The translations under genes and the position numbers were made by a program. From contig NZ_JAKWBE010000019.1 of NCBI RefSeq assembly GCF_022513565.1, forward strand, positions 62,001 through 126,000: DNA of 64,000 nucleotides, written 5' to 3'. Below the pieces are notes generated by a model. The model saw only the letters and a program-made list of their open reading frames with translations, was not told the DNA's origin and ran no database searches. The DNA comes from Streptomyces gilvus (GTDB taxonomy: Bacteria > Actinomycetota > Actinomycetes > Streptomycetales > Streptomycetaceae). Shown piece by piece: positions 8,975 to 16,829 of this stretch (positions are counted from its first letter, which is position 1; each line of letters begins with the position of its first letter).

Positions 8975-9580
8975 GTGCTGGTCAAGTGGATTCGCTGCAC
9001 CGTGGTGGACCGCCGCGGGTTCGAGCGGGGGCAGCGGAAGTGGGCGGGGCTTCTGGGGGAGCCGGGGTTTCGGGGACAGGGTGGTGGCTGGAGCCGGGGG
9101 CGGCCGAGCGTGGCGCACATCTTCTCGTTCTGGGAGAGCCGTTCCTTCTACGACTCCTTCATGGCCCGTTCGCACGACCGGCTGGCGGCGGCCCAGTCCG
9201 GCACGTTCAAGGACGCCCAGGTGAGGCTCTTCGACTACCGCTTCGACGTGAAGACCGGCTTCGAACCGCGTTTCACGGACGCCGATCTGCTGCGTGTCGC
9301 CCTGTGCCGGGTGCACGAGGAACGCGCGGAACACTTCACCCTGATGCAGGAGAAGGTCTGGAACCCCGCCATGGCCGGCTCCCCGGGCATGATCCGAGGG
9401 CTGTTCGGCGAGGCGCCAGGACATGAGTTCATGGTGCTGTCGATGTGGCACTCGGCGGCCGAACACGGCAAGTACCGAACCGAGCGGGTGGAGCGGCTCG
9501 CGCTGCGGGCCCAGACGGAGGCGGACGTCGCGTCGCTCACGGGAGACATCGTGGCCCTCGAGCCGACCTGGATCGTCTGA
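8975..9580 (+). CDS. DUF4937-type YdbC-like protein of unknown function
   Basis: Protein of 201 aa beginning MLVKWIRCTVVDRRGF, a start I associate with the DUF4937/YdbC-like family. The composition suggests a soluble alpha/beta protein. It appears to contain two related halves, each with a tryptophan-rich segment (HIFSFWESRSFYDSF and EFMVLSMWHSAAEHGKY), as in dimeric alpha-beta barrel folds. No catalytic signature is recognised. GTG 8975 is chosen because TACCAT lies six bases before it, suggesting a leaderless mRNA, and the family's conserved N-terminus begins there. Confidence 0.7.
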   Translation: MLVKWIRCTVVDRRGFERGQRKWAGLLGEPGFRGQGGGWSRGRPSVAHIFSFWESRSFYDSFMARSHDRLAAAQSGTFKDAQVRLFDYRFDVKTGFEPRFTDADLLRVALCRVHEERAEHFTLMQEKVWNPAMAGSPGMIRGLFGEAPGHEFMVLSMWHSAAEHGKYRTERVERLALRAQTEADVASLTGDIVALEPTWIV

Positions 9581-9711
9581 GGTGTGGGTTTGAGAAATGG
9601 ACGCGAAAATCGTGCTCTCAGCGGGGTCTGTGATGCGAAAACTGTGTGACCTACGCCGTATGGGGCCCGTACGAGTGCTCGATCGGCCGTCACTCGATCT
9701 AGGGTTTTGGC

Positions 9712-10371
9712 ATGGCACGACCACGGCGCATCGTCCTTGTCCGGCACGGAGAGTCAACGGGCAATGTTGATGACACCGTGTACGAGCGTGAACCCGACCA
9801 CGCCCTCGCCCTCACCGACCGCGGCTGGCAGCAGGCTGAGGAGACGGGGAAACGGCTGCGCGAGGTATTCGGACGCGAGCGTGTGAGCGTGTACGTCTCG
9901 CCGTACCGCCGTACGCACCAGACCCTGCGCGCCTTCCATCTCGACCCCGACCTCATACGGATCCGGGAGGAACCCCGGCTGCGCGAGCAGGACTGGGGGA
10001 ACTGGCAGGACCGCGACGACGTCCGGCTGCAGAAGGCCTACAGGGACGCGTACGGCCACTTCTTCTACCGCTTCGCCCAGGGCGAGTCCGGCGCCGACGT
10101 CTACGACCGGGTCGGCGGCTTCCTGGAGAGCCTGTTCCGCAGCTTCGAGGCCCCCGACCACCCGCCGAACGTCCTGCTGGTGACCCACGGCCTGGCCATG
10201 CGGCTGTTCTGCATGCGCTGGTTCCACTGGACGGTCGCGGAGTTCGAGTCGCTGTCCAATCCAGGGAACGCGGAGATGCGGATGCTCGTTCTCGGGGACG
10301 ACGGCAAGTACACGCTTGACCGTCCCTTCGAACGCTGGCGAGATCCGGAGCCGTACGGGATCACCGGATAG
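9712..10371 (+). CDS. Histidine phosphatase (phosphoglycerate mutase-like) family protein
   Basis: Member of the branch 1 histidine phosphatase superfamily, 219 aa, cytoplasmic. The RHGES motif near residue 10 holds the phosphorylated histidine. The SPYRRTHQT segment near residue 63 and the VTHGLAMR segment near residue 158 provide the phosphate-binding arginine and second histidine. The substrate cannot be told from sequence. TAGGGT six bases before the ATG suggests leaderless expression. The stop codon TAG at 10369 is the start of the TAGAGT element that may serve as -10 for the next gene, 12 bases downstream. Confidence 0.9.
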   Translation: MARPRRIVLVRHGESTGNVDDTVYEREPDHALALTDRGWQQAEETGKRLREVFGRERVSVYVSPYRRTHQTLRAFHLDPDLIRIREEPRLREQDWGNWQDRDDVRLQKAYRDAYGHFFYRFAQGESGADVYDRVGGFLESLFRSFEAPDHPPNVLLVTHGLAMRLFCMRWFHWTVAEFESLSNPGNAEMRMLVLGDDGKYTLDRPFERWRDPEPYGITG

Positions 10372-10383
10372 AGTGGCCGAGCG

Positions 10384-11310
10384 ATGACCCCTGACTCCTC
10401 TCAAGAGCGCCTCGAGCGCGCTCTGGCCAGCCTGCGCGGACTGGCGGTGGGGGACGCGCTGGGTTCCCAGTTCTTCGTACCGGCGAACTATCCGCTGCTG
10501 AAGCGGCGTGAGCTGCCGCCGGGATCCTGGCAGTGGACCGACGACACGGAGATGGCCTGTTCCGTGGTCGCCGTGCTCGCCGCCCATGGCCGCGTCGACC
10601 AGGACGCCCTGGCGCTTTCCTTCGCCGAGCACCATGACTTCGACCGCGGATACGGTCCGGCCGTCAACCGTCTGCTGCGGCTGGTCCGCGAGGGCGGTGA
10701 CTGGCGAGAGCTGGCCGCGGAGCTCTTCAACGGGCAGGGGTCCTGGGGCAACGGCGCGGCGATGCGGATCGCCCCGCTGGGCGCCTGGTACGCGGACGAC
10801 CCGGAGCAGGCGACCCATCAGGCGGAGATCTCCGCCTACCCCACCCATCAGCACCGTGAGGCCGTCGTGGGGGCCATGGCCGTGGCCGCGGCGGCCGCGC
10901 TGGCCGCCTCGCCCGGTGGCCTGCCGAGCCCGGAGGCCCTTCTCGACCGTGTCGTCGAGCTCGTCCCCAAAAGCGCCGTCGGCGCGGGACTGCGGCGGGC
11001 GCGGGACATGCTCGACTACGACGATCCGGCCACCGTGGCCGCCGTGCTGGGCTGCGGACGGCGTACGTCGGCCCATGACACCGTGCCCTTCGCCCTGTGG
11101 TCGGCGGCACGGACGCTCGGCGACTACGAGCGGGCGTTCTGGGCGACGGCGCAGGTCGGCGGGGACGTGGACACCAACTGCGCCATCGTGGGCGGTGTGA
11201 TCGCCGCCGGGAAGGCGGGTGTGCCGCCGGCCGCATGGGCGGAGCGGACGGAGGCTCTGCCGGGCTGGGTGACGGAGGCTCTGCCGGGCTGGGTGCCCCA
11301 CACCCCGTGA
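10384..11310 (+). CDS. ADP-ribosylglycohydrolase (DraG/ARH family)
   Basis: Predicted to remove ADP-ribose from proteins or small molecules. The 308-residue protein carries the dimetal-binding motifs of the family: GDALGSQFF near the N-terminus, WTDDTEMA near residue 46, and GGDVDTNCAIVGG near residue 260. All the acidic metal ligands are present, so it should be active. It lies 12 bp after the histidine phosphatase gene. The C-terminus ends in a duplicated eight-residue unit, TEALPGWV, from a 24-bp tandem duplication. Confidence 0.92.
   Translation: MTPDSSQERLERALASLRGLAVGDALGSQFFVPANYPLLKRRELPPGSWQWTDDTEMACSVVAVLAAHGRVDQDALALSFAEHHDFDRGYGPAVNRLLRLVREGGDWRELAAELFNGQGSWGNGAAMRIAPLGAWYADDPEQATHQAEISAYPTHQHREAVVGAMAVAAAAALAASPGGLPSPEALLDRVVELVPKSAVGAGLRRARDMLDYDDPATVAAVLGCGRRTSAHDTVPFALWSAARTLGDYERAFWATAQVGGDVDTNCAIVGGVIAAGKAGVPPAAWAERTEALPGWVTEALPGWVPHTP
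11248..11295 (+). repeat. 24-bp perfect tandem duplication in a gene's 3' end
   Basis: Two identical 24-base units (11248-11271 and 11272-11295) encode TEALPGWV twice at the C-terminus of the ADP-ribosylglycohydrolase. Identity at the DNA level, including silent positions, implies a recent slippage event. Confidence 0.9.
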
Positions 11311-11498
11311 CGCCCGCCAGAGGGGCCGGCCACCAGGATGGCAAGGTCCGGTGAAAACTCTTCGTGTTCGTCGGGAACTCTGCGTGACCATCCGACCGTT
11401 GTGCCAGGTGACGGTCCCGTCTCGGGCCGGATGTGGCTGGGCAGGGGAGTTCCGGGGGTGGTCATGCGGTGGGCGTTCTGGCGCGTTGCGCGCGGTGT

Positions 11499-11557
11499 GC
11501 GGATGGCCGGGCCGACGTCCTCGCCGTCGGTCCCCTGGACCCGGCCCGGCCATCCGC
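11499..11557 (-). terminator. 15-bp stem-loop downstream of the MFS gene
   Basis: GCGGATGGCCGGGCC at 11499-11513 and GGCCCGGCCATCCGC at 11543-11557 are perfect reverse complements with a 29-base loop. The hairpin lies 23 bases past the stop of the minus-strand MFS gene, in the 270-bp gap between convergent genes. Nothing else was recognised in that gap. Confidence 0.6.
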
Positions 11558-11580
11558 GGCTTCGTGCGGGTGTCGGCCGC

Positions 11581-13128
11581 TCAGACCGCTCCCGGGGTCG
11601 CCGTGCCGGCGAGCGCCTCCAGGTCGCTCTTGCGGACCCGGATCACCAGCCAGGCGGTGCCGAGAGCGAGTACGGCCATGGCCGCGGCCGCCACGAAGCC
11701 CATCGAGATGCCGTGGGCGAGCACCTGGTGCCCCCAAGTGCCGGGCAGCTGATGCGTCTTGGCGAACTCCGCCTTCTGCTCCGCCGAACCGTCGGAAAGG
11801 AACTTCGGCAGCTGTTTGCGCGCCTCGTCCTTGCTCGCCGAGCCGAACACCGTGGTCAGGATGGACAGGCCGAGCGAACCGCCCACCTGCTGCATGGCGT
11901 TGAGCAGCCCGGAGGCCGCGCCCGCCTCGTGCTGGGCGACCCCGGAGACCGCGGTCACCGTGAGCGTCACGAAGTTGAGGCCCATGCCGAATCCGAACAC
12001 CAGCATCGGACCGAGCACTCCGCCCGCGTACGAGCTGTCGGAACTGATCAGCGTCTGCCAGGCCAGCCCGATCACCGCGAGGGCCGAGCCCGTGACCATG
12101 AACGGCTTCGGGCCGAGCACCGGCAGGAAGCGCTGCGACAGCCCCGCGCCGATCGCGATCACGACGGTCACCGGCAGGAAGGCGAGGCCGGCCTGGATCG
12201 GGCTGTACCCCAGCACGTTCTGTACGAAGAGGACGATGTAGAAGAACATGCCGAACATCGCAGCGGCCAGGCTGAGCATGATCACGTACGTGCCGGAGCG
12301 GTTGCGGTCGGCGAACATCCGCAGCGGGGTGATCGGTTCCTTGGCCCGGGACTCGACGAGGGCGAAGGAGCCCAGGAGGACCACGGCGGCCGCGAAGGAG
12401 CCGATGGTCAGGCTGTCCCGCCAGCCGGCGTCCGCCGCGCGGATGAAGCCGTAGACGAGGGATGCCATCCCGGCCGTCGAGGTCAGGGCGCCGGCGATGT
12501 CGAAGCGCCCGGTGTGGCGTTCGGACTCGTTGATGTAGAGCGGCGCGAGCAGGGCGATCACCACGCCGATGGGCACGTTCACGAAGAGCACCCAGCGCCA
12601 GTCGAGCCACTCGGTGAGCATGCCGCCCGCGAGCAGGCCGATCGCACCACCGCCCGCGGAGACCGCGGCGAAGACCCCGAAGGCCCGGTTGCGCTCGGGT
12701 CCCTCCGGGAACGTCGTGGTGATGAGTGCCAGCGAGGTGGGCGAGGCGATCGCGCCCCCCATGCCCTGCAGGACACGGGCGGCCAGCAGCTGCCAGGGCT
12801 CCTGGGCGAGTCCGCCGAGCAGCGAGGCGAAGGTGAACAGCAGGATGCCGGTCATGAAGACCCGGCGACGGCCGAGGATGTCACCGGCCCGGCCGCCCAG
12901 GAGCAGCAGGCCGCCGAAGGTGAGTGTGTAGGCGCTGACCACCCACGTGAGGTCCGTGGTGCTGAACTGCAGTGCGTCTTGAATGTGCGGGAGCGCGATG
13001 TTCACAATCGTCGCGTCGAGTACCACCATGAGTTGGCAGGCCGCGATGACCGCGAGCGCGATACCGGGACGCCCGTCCCGGCGCGCCGCACCTGGCTTCT
13101 GGTCCTTGATCAACTGAGAGGTTGTCAC
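11581..13128 (-). CDS. DHA2-family MFS multidrug efflux transporter
   Basis: Proton-driven drug exporter of the 14-helix DHA2 family, 515 aa, in the cytoplasmic membrane. Typical motifs are LDATIVNIALPHIQ in helix 1, GRAGDILGRRRVF (motif A, loop 2-3), RVLQGMGGA in helix 4 and GPALGG-like glycines in helix 5. Substrates are unknown; relatives export antiseptics, dyes and antibiotics. It diverges from a TetR gene across two identical-armed operators, so it should be repressed by that regulator and induced by a ligand it exports. Confidence 0.92.
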   Translation of the reverse strand: MTTSQLIKDQKPGAARRDGRPGIALAVIAACQLMVVLDATIVNIALPHIQDALQFSTTDLTWVVSAYTLTFGGLLLLGGRAGDILGRRRVFMTGILLFTFASLLGGLAQEPWQLLAARVLQGMGGAIASPTSLALITTTFPEGPERNRAFGVFAAVSAGGGAIGLLAGGMLTEWLDWRWVLFVNVPIGVVIALLAPLYINESERHTGRFDIAGALTSTAGMASLVYGFIRAADAGWRDSLTIGSFAAAVVLLGSFALVESRAKEPITPLRMFADRNRSGTYVIMLSLAAAMFGMFFYIVLFVQNVLGYSPIQAGLAFLPVTVVIAIGAGLSQRFLPVLGPKPFMVTGSALAVIGLAWQTLISSDSSYAGGVLGPMLVFGFGMGLNFVTLTVTAVSGVAQHEAGAASGLLNAMQQVGGSLGLSILTTVFGSASKDEARKQLPKFLSDGSAEQKAEFAKTHQLPGTWGHQVLAHGISMGFVAAAAMAVLALGTAWLVIRVRKSDLEALAGTATPGAV

Positions 13129-13152
13129 TATGGGTCCCCCACGAATACGTTA

Positions 13153-13170
13153 GTGAACGCTCGCGTTCAC
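13153..13170. promoter_or_regulatory. TetR operator 1
   Basis: GTGAACGC-TC-GCGTTCAC is a palindrome with perfect eight-base arms, 24 bp upstream of the MFS start codon. Its arms are identical to those of operator 2. Confidence 0.85.
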
Positions 13171-13200
13171 TGTTACGTCAACCGTAGTGAGTCCCCGATA

Positions 13201-13218
13201 GTGAACGCAAGCGTTCAC
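13201..13218. promoter_or_regulatory. TetR operator 2
   Basis: GTGAACGC-AA-GCGTTCAC has the same arms as operator 1 and is 48 bp from it, centre to centre. The pair occupies the whole promoter space of the divergent MFS and TetR genes, which fits control of both by the TetR protein. Confidence 0.85.
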
Positions 13219-13314
13219 TTGAATTGGCGTCGCGCGGCGAGTCCCCCGTCGTTGCCGCGCGGTGCGACTCCGCCCCCGAAACACCCGCTCCCCATGCCCG
13301 CTGGAGACACTCAG

Positions 13315-13938
13315 ATGGTTACCTCGCGCTGGACGGCCGCCCCCGCTCAGGCGGCCTCCCTCCGTCGGCGCGGCGCCGTGCTCGAACGCGCCATCCTCGA
13401 TGCCGCCCTGGACCAGCTCAGTACGGTCGGCTGGAACGGCCTCACCATGGAGGGTGTCGCCGCAGGCGCCCAGACCGGAAAGGCCGCGGTGTACCGGCGC
13501 TGGCCCTCCAAGGAGGACCTCGTCGCGGACGCGCTGCAGGCCGGACTGCCCCGCTTCGAGGAGGCGCCCGATCTCGGCAGTGTCCGCGAGGACCTGCTGG
13601 CCCTCTGTCGCGAAGCGCGCGACGCGATGTTCTCGCGCCCCGGTTCCGCCGTCCGTTCCGTCATTCACGAGTGCGATCCGATGCAGGCCGAGCGCTTCCA
13701 CAGCGTGATCACCAACGGGATCGTGGAGCCCACGGTCAGACTGCTCCGTGAGGTCATCGAGCGCGGCATAGAGCGGCACGAGGTGCGGCCCGACGCGGCG
13801 AACAGCTATGTCTTCGACGCCATCCCGGCCATGATGATGTACCGCAACAAGATGCGCGGAAGTGAATGGCCCGACCCCGACATCGAGGAGATGATCGACC
13901 AGTTGATGGTCCCGCTGCTGCGTCCCGACGGCGCCTGA
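13315..13938 (+). CDS. TetR-family transcriptional regulator of the adjacent MFS pump
   Basis: Repressor of 207 aa with an N-terminal TetR helix-turn-helix at about residues 25-70 (GLTMEGVAAGAQTGKAAVYRRWPSKEDL) and a variable ligand-binding domain after it. ATG 13315 has GGAG eight bases before it. ATG 13294 in the same frame is less well placed. The divergent efflux gene and the two palindromes between them mark it as a local regulator that also controls itself. Confidence 0.92.
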   Translation: MVTSRWTAAPAQAASLRRRGAVLERAILDAALDQLSTVGWNGLTMEGVAAGAQTGKAAVYRRWPSKEDLVADALQAGLPRFEEAPDLGSVREDLLALCREARDAMFSRPGSAVRSVIHECDPMQAERFHSVITNGIVEPTVRLLREVIERGIERHEVRPDAANSYVFDAIPAMMMYRNKMRGSEWPDPDIEEMIDQLMVPLLRPDGA

Positions 13939-14020
13939 CGGCAGGGGGCGTCGGTTCTGACATGACTTTGGCAAGGCGGGGTGTCGCCGGGTGATCCGCG
14001 GGGCGTACGCTAAGGGCGCC

Positions 14021-14722
14021 ATGCCGTACGAACCACCTACTCACACCGTCGAGCGCTCACTCCGCGCCACGACCGGGGCGAAGATCATTGCCGGTGTCGA
14101 CGAGGTGGGGCGCGGCGCGTGGGCCGGCCCCGTCACCGTCTGTGCGGCGGTCACCGGACTGCGCCGGCCCCCCGAAGGCCTCACCGACTCCAAGCTGCTC
14201 ACCGTCAGGCGGCGCACCGCGCTCGCCCAGGAGTTGGAGAAGTGGGTGACCTCGTTCGCGCTGGGCCACGCCTCCCCGGAGGAGATCGACGACCTGGGCA
14301 TGACGGCCGCCCTGCGACTGGCCGCCGTAAGGGCCCTGGAGACTCTTCCGGTCCGGCCGGACGCGGTGATCCTGGACGGGAAGCACGACTACCTGGGGAC
14401 CCCGTGGAGGGTCCGTACGGTCATCAAGGGCGACCGTTCGTGTGTGGCGGTCGCGGCGGCTTCGGTGATCGCCAAGGTTCAGCGCGACAAAATGATGGCC
14501 GAACTGGGTATCGACCATGCAGACTTCGGTTTTGCGGACAATGCCGGGTATCCGTCGCCCGTGCACAAGGCCGCACTGGAGGTGCGGGGGCCCACCCCGT
14601 ACCACCGGTTGTCGTGGGCGTATCTTGATGCGCTGCCTCAGTGGCGTCACCTCAAGAAGGCCCGCAGCTGGGCGGACGGAAGCGTTCCGGAGATCGAGGG
14701 GCAGCTCGGCTTCGATTTCTGA
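14021..14722 (+). CDS. rnhB: Ribonuclease HII
   Basis: Cleaves RNA in RNA-DNA hybrids and single ribonucleotides in DNA. The 233-residue protein has the DEVGRG motif near residue 25 with the first catalytic Asp and Glu, the ILDGK segment with the third acidic residue, and the conserved SVIAKVQRD helix. The usual GPLAG after DEVGRG reads AWAG here, as in other actinobacteria. ATG 14021 is preceded nine bases upstream by TACGCT and lacks a Shine-Dalgarno sequence, so the mRNA is probably leaderless. Confidence 0.95.
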   Translation: MPYEPPTHTVERSLRATTGAKIIAGVDEVGRGAWAGPVTVCAAVTGLRRPPEGLTDSKLLTVRRRTALAQELEKWVTSFALGHASPEEIDDLGMTAALRLAAVRALETLPVRPDAVILDGKHDYLGTPWRVRTVIKGDRSCVAVAAASVIAKVQRDKMMAELGIDHADFGFADNAGYPSPVHKAALEVRGPTPYHRLSWAYLDALPQWRHLKKARSWADGSVPEIEGQLGFDF

Positions 14723-14790
14723 CGATTCCGCCCGCACTCATGTGCCACCCGCCCACGCCCGCCGTACCAACGTTTGATAAATATCAGCCC

Positions 14791-15432
14791 ATGCCTCTCA
14801 TTCCCGAGGAGCCTCAGATTCACGAGAGTGCCCAGGGTCCCCGCGTCACTCCGGCCAGTGGCCGCACCGCGCCGACCCCTCGTCCCGTACCCGGTCCCCG
14901 TCCCGCGGCCCCGCCGCGGCCCGGTCGTCCCGGTCCGCACCGGCCCACTCCGCCGGTGCAACGTACGTCGCGCGACACGGCCGCGGCCAAGCCCGGACCA
15001 TCTGGCCCGGCCGCTCCCGCGTCCCCCGTCGCCGCTTCGGCGACCCCGCAGATCCAGCTGATCCCCGCCTCGGTCGACGGTGCGCTCGACGCCGCCGAAG
15101 AGGCCGTGGACCTGCTGCTCGAGTCGGGGCGCGCTCCTGGCGACGTACTCGTCATCACCACCGGCGAGCAGCACCCGTGGGCCGCCCACGAGCTGTCCTT
15201 CGGTGAAGCCTCCTACTGGGAACAGCACGACGCGGGCGACGACGTCTTCTACGCCGACGTATCGGTCGCCTCGCGCGCCACCTCGCGTCCCGTGGTCGTG
15301 GTCGCCGTCAACGGCGGTCCCGCCACTGCCGCCGCCACCGCCCTCCCGCTGGCCCATGCCCGGGCCGGCGCCCTGCTGATCGTCTGCGGCGACCCGCAGC
15401 AGATCAACTCGGTACTGGGCGCGGGCGTCTGA
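14791..15432 (+). CDS. Unknown protein with proline-rich N-terminus and helicase-like C-terminal fragment
   Basis: Protein of 213 aa. Residues 1-85 are rich in Pro, Arg and Ala and probably disordered. Residues 90-213 form a compact alpha/beta region ending HARAGALLIVCGDPQQINSVLG. By eye this resembles the end of UvrD/Rep superfamily 1 helicase domains (motif VI and the following LLIVxGDP strand). No Walker A or DExx motif is present, so it cannot be a helicase itself. It may be a remnant or a DNA-binding adaptor, which is inference only. It lies 68 bp after rnhB. Confidence 0.65.
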   Translation: MPLIPEEPQIHESAQGPRVTPASGRTAPTPRPVPGPRPAAPPRPGRPGPHRPTPPVQRTSRDTAAAKPGPSGPAAPASPVAASATPQIQLIPASVDGALDAAEEAVDLLLESGRAPGDVLVITTGEQHPWAAHELSFGEASYWEQHDAGDDVFYADVSVASRATSRPVVVVAVNGGPATAAATALPLAHARAGALLIVCGDPQQINSVLGAGV

Positions 15433-15433
15433 G

Positions 15434-15455
15434 CCCCCCGGGTACGTCCGGGGGG
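15434..15455 (+). terminator. Hairpin after the helicase-like fragment gene
   Basis: CCCCCCGG at 15434-15441 pairs with CCGGGGGG at 15448-15455 around a GTACGT loop, starting one base after the stop codon. Confidence 0.65.
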
Positions 15456-15860
15456 ACACCCAGGCGGCAGGGGTGCCGGTGCGGTGACATCGGCACGGCG
15501 GACGCTTCCGCGTGCGCGCACGACCTCAGCGGGGGATGCCGGGTGGGGATGTCTCCGTCCGACTTCGCGGCCGCCGCCGCGCGGTCGCGTCGGTCGCTCA
15601 CGGACCTGGTGGGGCGGTCACTCGGGCATGCGCACAACCAACCGATCGGGATGCTCGGTCGAGTCTGCCCGTGAGGGACGGACCTGCCGTGTTTCGCCCT
15701 GGCAGGCGGGTTGAGCCGGCGCGGGCAGGCCGGGTGCGGTGAGCAGTCGTACGGAGCGCGGCCGGGCGTGACCGGCGTATGTACCCGGTCATGGTCGTGC
15801 GGGCCGCGCAGGCGTACAAGAGAAGGCGTGCCGTCCGGGCCGCGCGGCCCCGTGATGCGA
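15456..15860. other. 400-bp intergenic region between convergent genes
   Basis: No gene is supported on either strand. Overlapping short frames lack consistent third-position GC and recognisable similarity. It separates a plus-strand gene from the minus-strand gene that ends at 15861, so it needs no promoter. I see no RNA gene in it. Confidence 0.4.
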
Positions 15861-16496
15861 TCAGCGGGCGGCGGCGCGGCGCAGGACCTCCGAGGCGGCA
15901 CCGCCGGTGCGGGGCAGCGGAAGCGGCGCCTCGGACATGGCGAAAGGTTCCGGCGAGGAGTCCGCGCTCGGACGGCGACCACCGCGCCCCTCGCCGAGCA
16001 CCTGCCAGCCGTCCCGGGTCAGCGTGATGTACGCCCCGCAGCGCAGCCCGTGCAGCGTGCACGCGTCACGCAGGCCCCACATCCAGGCGCCGTCCTCCTC
16101 CGTCCAACGGGAGTCGCCCTCGCGGCAGTAGAGCAGCACCGCGGTGCGCACCGGGGTGCGGCGGCGGAGGTCGTGCGGGATGACCCGGCGCAACTGGGCG
16201 AGCAGGGCGTTGCGGAACATCCAGCCGTCGGCGGGGGCCGGACGGCGGACGAACGAGGCGCTCGCCCGCAGCCGTTCGTCCGGATCGAGCACGGCCACGA
16301 TCGCGGTCGCGGGTTCGGGGCGGTGCCGGGAGTGCAGACCGCTGACGACCTCGCGGGGGTTGCGCAGCAGCGGGATTCCCGCGGCGGCCCACTCCGCCGG
16401 TTCGAGCATGCGGACAAGGGGGTTGACGGATGCGGCGGACAGGTCGGCAGACGTCGACGTGGATGCCGCGGAGGACGGAGCGAATCCGAAGGTCAC
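15861..16496 (-). CDS. Conserved hypothetical protein
   Basis: Unknown protein of 211 aa, probably cytoplasmic. After a Ser/Ala-rich N-terminal stretch it has a mixed alpha/beta core (PATAIVAVLDPDERLRAS, TAVLLYCREGDSRWTEED, WMWGLRDACTLHGLRCGAYITLT) with a flexible C-terminal tail. No signal, membrane helix or family motif is recognised. GTG 16496 is chosen because GGGAGGA precedes it by three to four bases and the upstream frame loses coding character. A possible PHO-like repeat lies about 230 bp upstream. Confidence 0.7.
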   Translation of the reverse strand: MTFGFAPSSAASTSTSADLSAASVNPLVRMLEPAEWAAAGIPLLRNPREVVSGLHSRHRPEPATAIVAVLDPDERLRASASFVRRPAPADGWMFRNALLAQLRRVIPHDLRRRTPVRTAVLLYCREGDSRWTEEDGAWMWGLRDACTLHGLRCGAYITLTRDGWQVLGEGRGGRRPSADSSPEPFAMSEAPLPLPRTGGAASEVLRRAAAR

Positions 16497-16829
16497 GGTC
16501 CTCCCTTCGGCTACGTGCCCACACTGCGGGCTGGGTCGGATTCGGGGGAGCGCGCACCGCAGCAGAGCCCTACCGGACCACGGGCGAGCCGTGCGGGGAG
16601 CGGAGTTCAATTCTTGCTGTCGAACTTGGATGCGGCAACGAGCAATTGGGGCCACTGACCGGTATCTGACGGTCTGTGGTTTATATCCCTACCCAGAGCG
16701 CGGTGTTGCGACGCGTGAGGTGACCGTTCACCTCGCGTTCGTACACCGTTGGGGCATAGGTCGTCCATAGGGGGCGCCGATCGGCGGGGCGGACCAGGCT
16801 TGTCGCGCACGGGCGCTGCTGGACGGTGG
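16497..16829. other. Intergenic region with a possible PhoP direct-repeat box
   Basis: This gap lies between recQ's 3' end and the start of the minus-strand unknown gene. Three 11-base units beginning GTTC/GTTG lie at 16726-16758 (GTTCACCTCGC, GTTCGTACACC, GTTGGGGCATA), resembling the repeats of a Streptomyces PHO box. GAGGTGA at 16717-16723 and TCACCTC at 16728-16734 also form an inverted repeat. An A/T-rich TTTATATC at 16680-16687 may belong to the promoter of the minus-strand gene. Confidence 0.35.

Noticed and set aside
11338..13294. Long plus-strand extension of the TetR frame across the MFS gene
   Set aside because: The extension is the shadow of the minus-strand transporter. The real regulator starts at 13315 with a ribosome-binding site.
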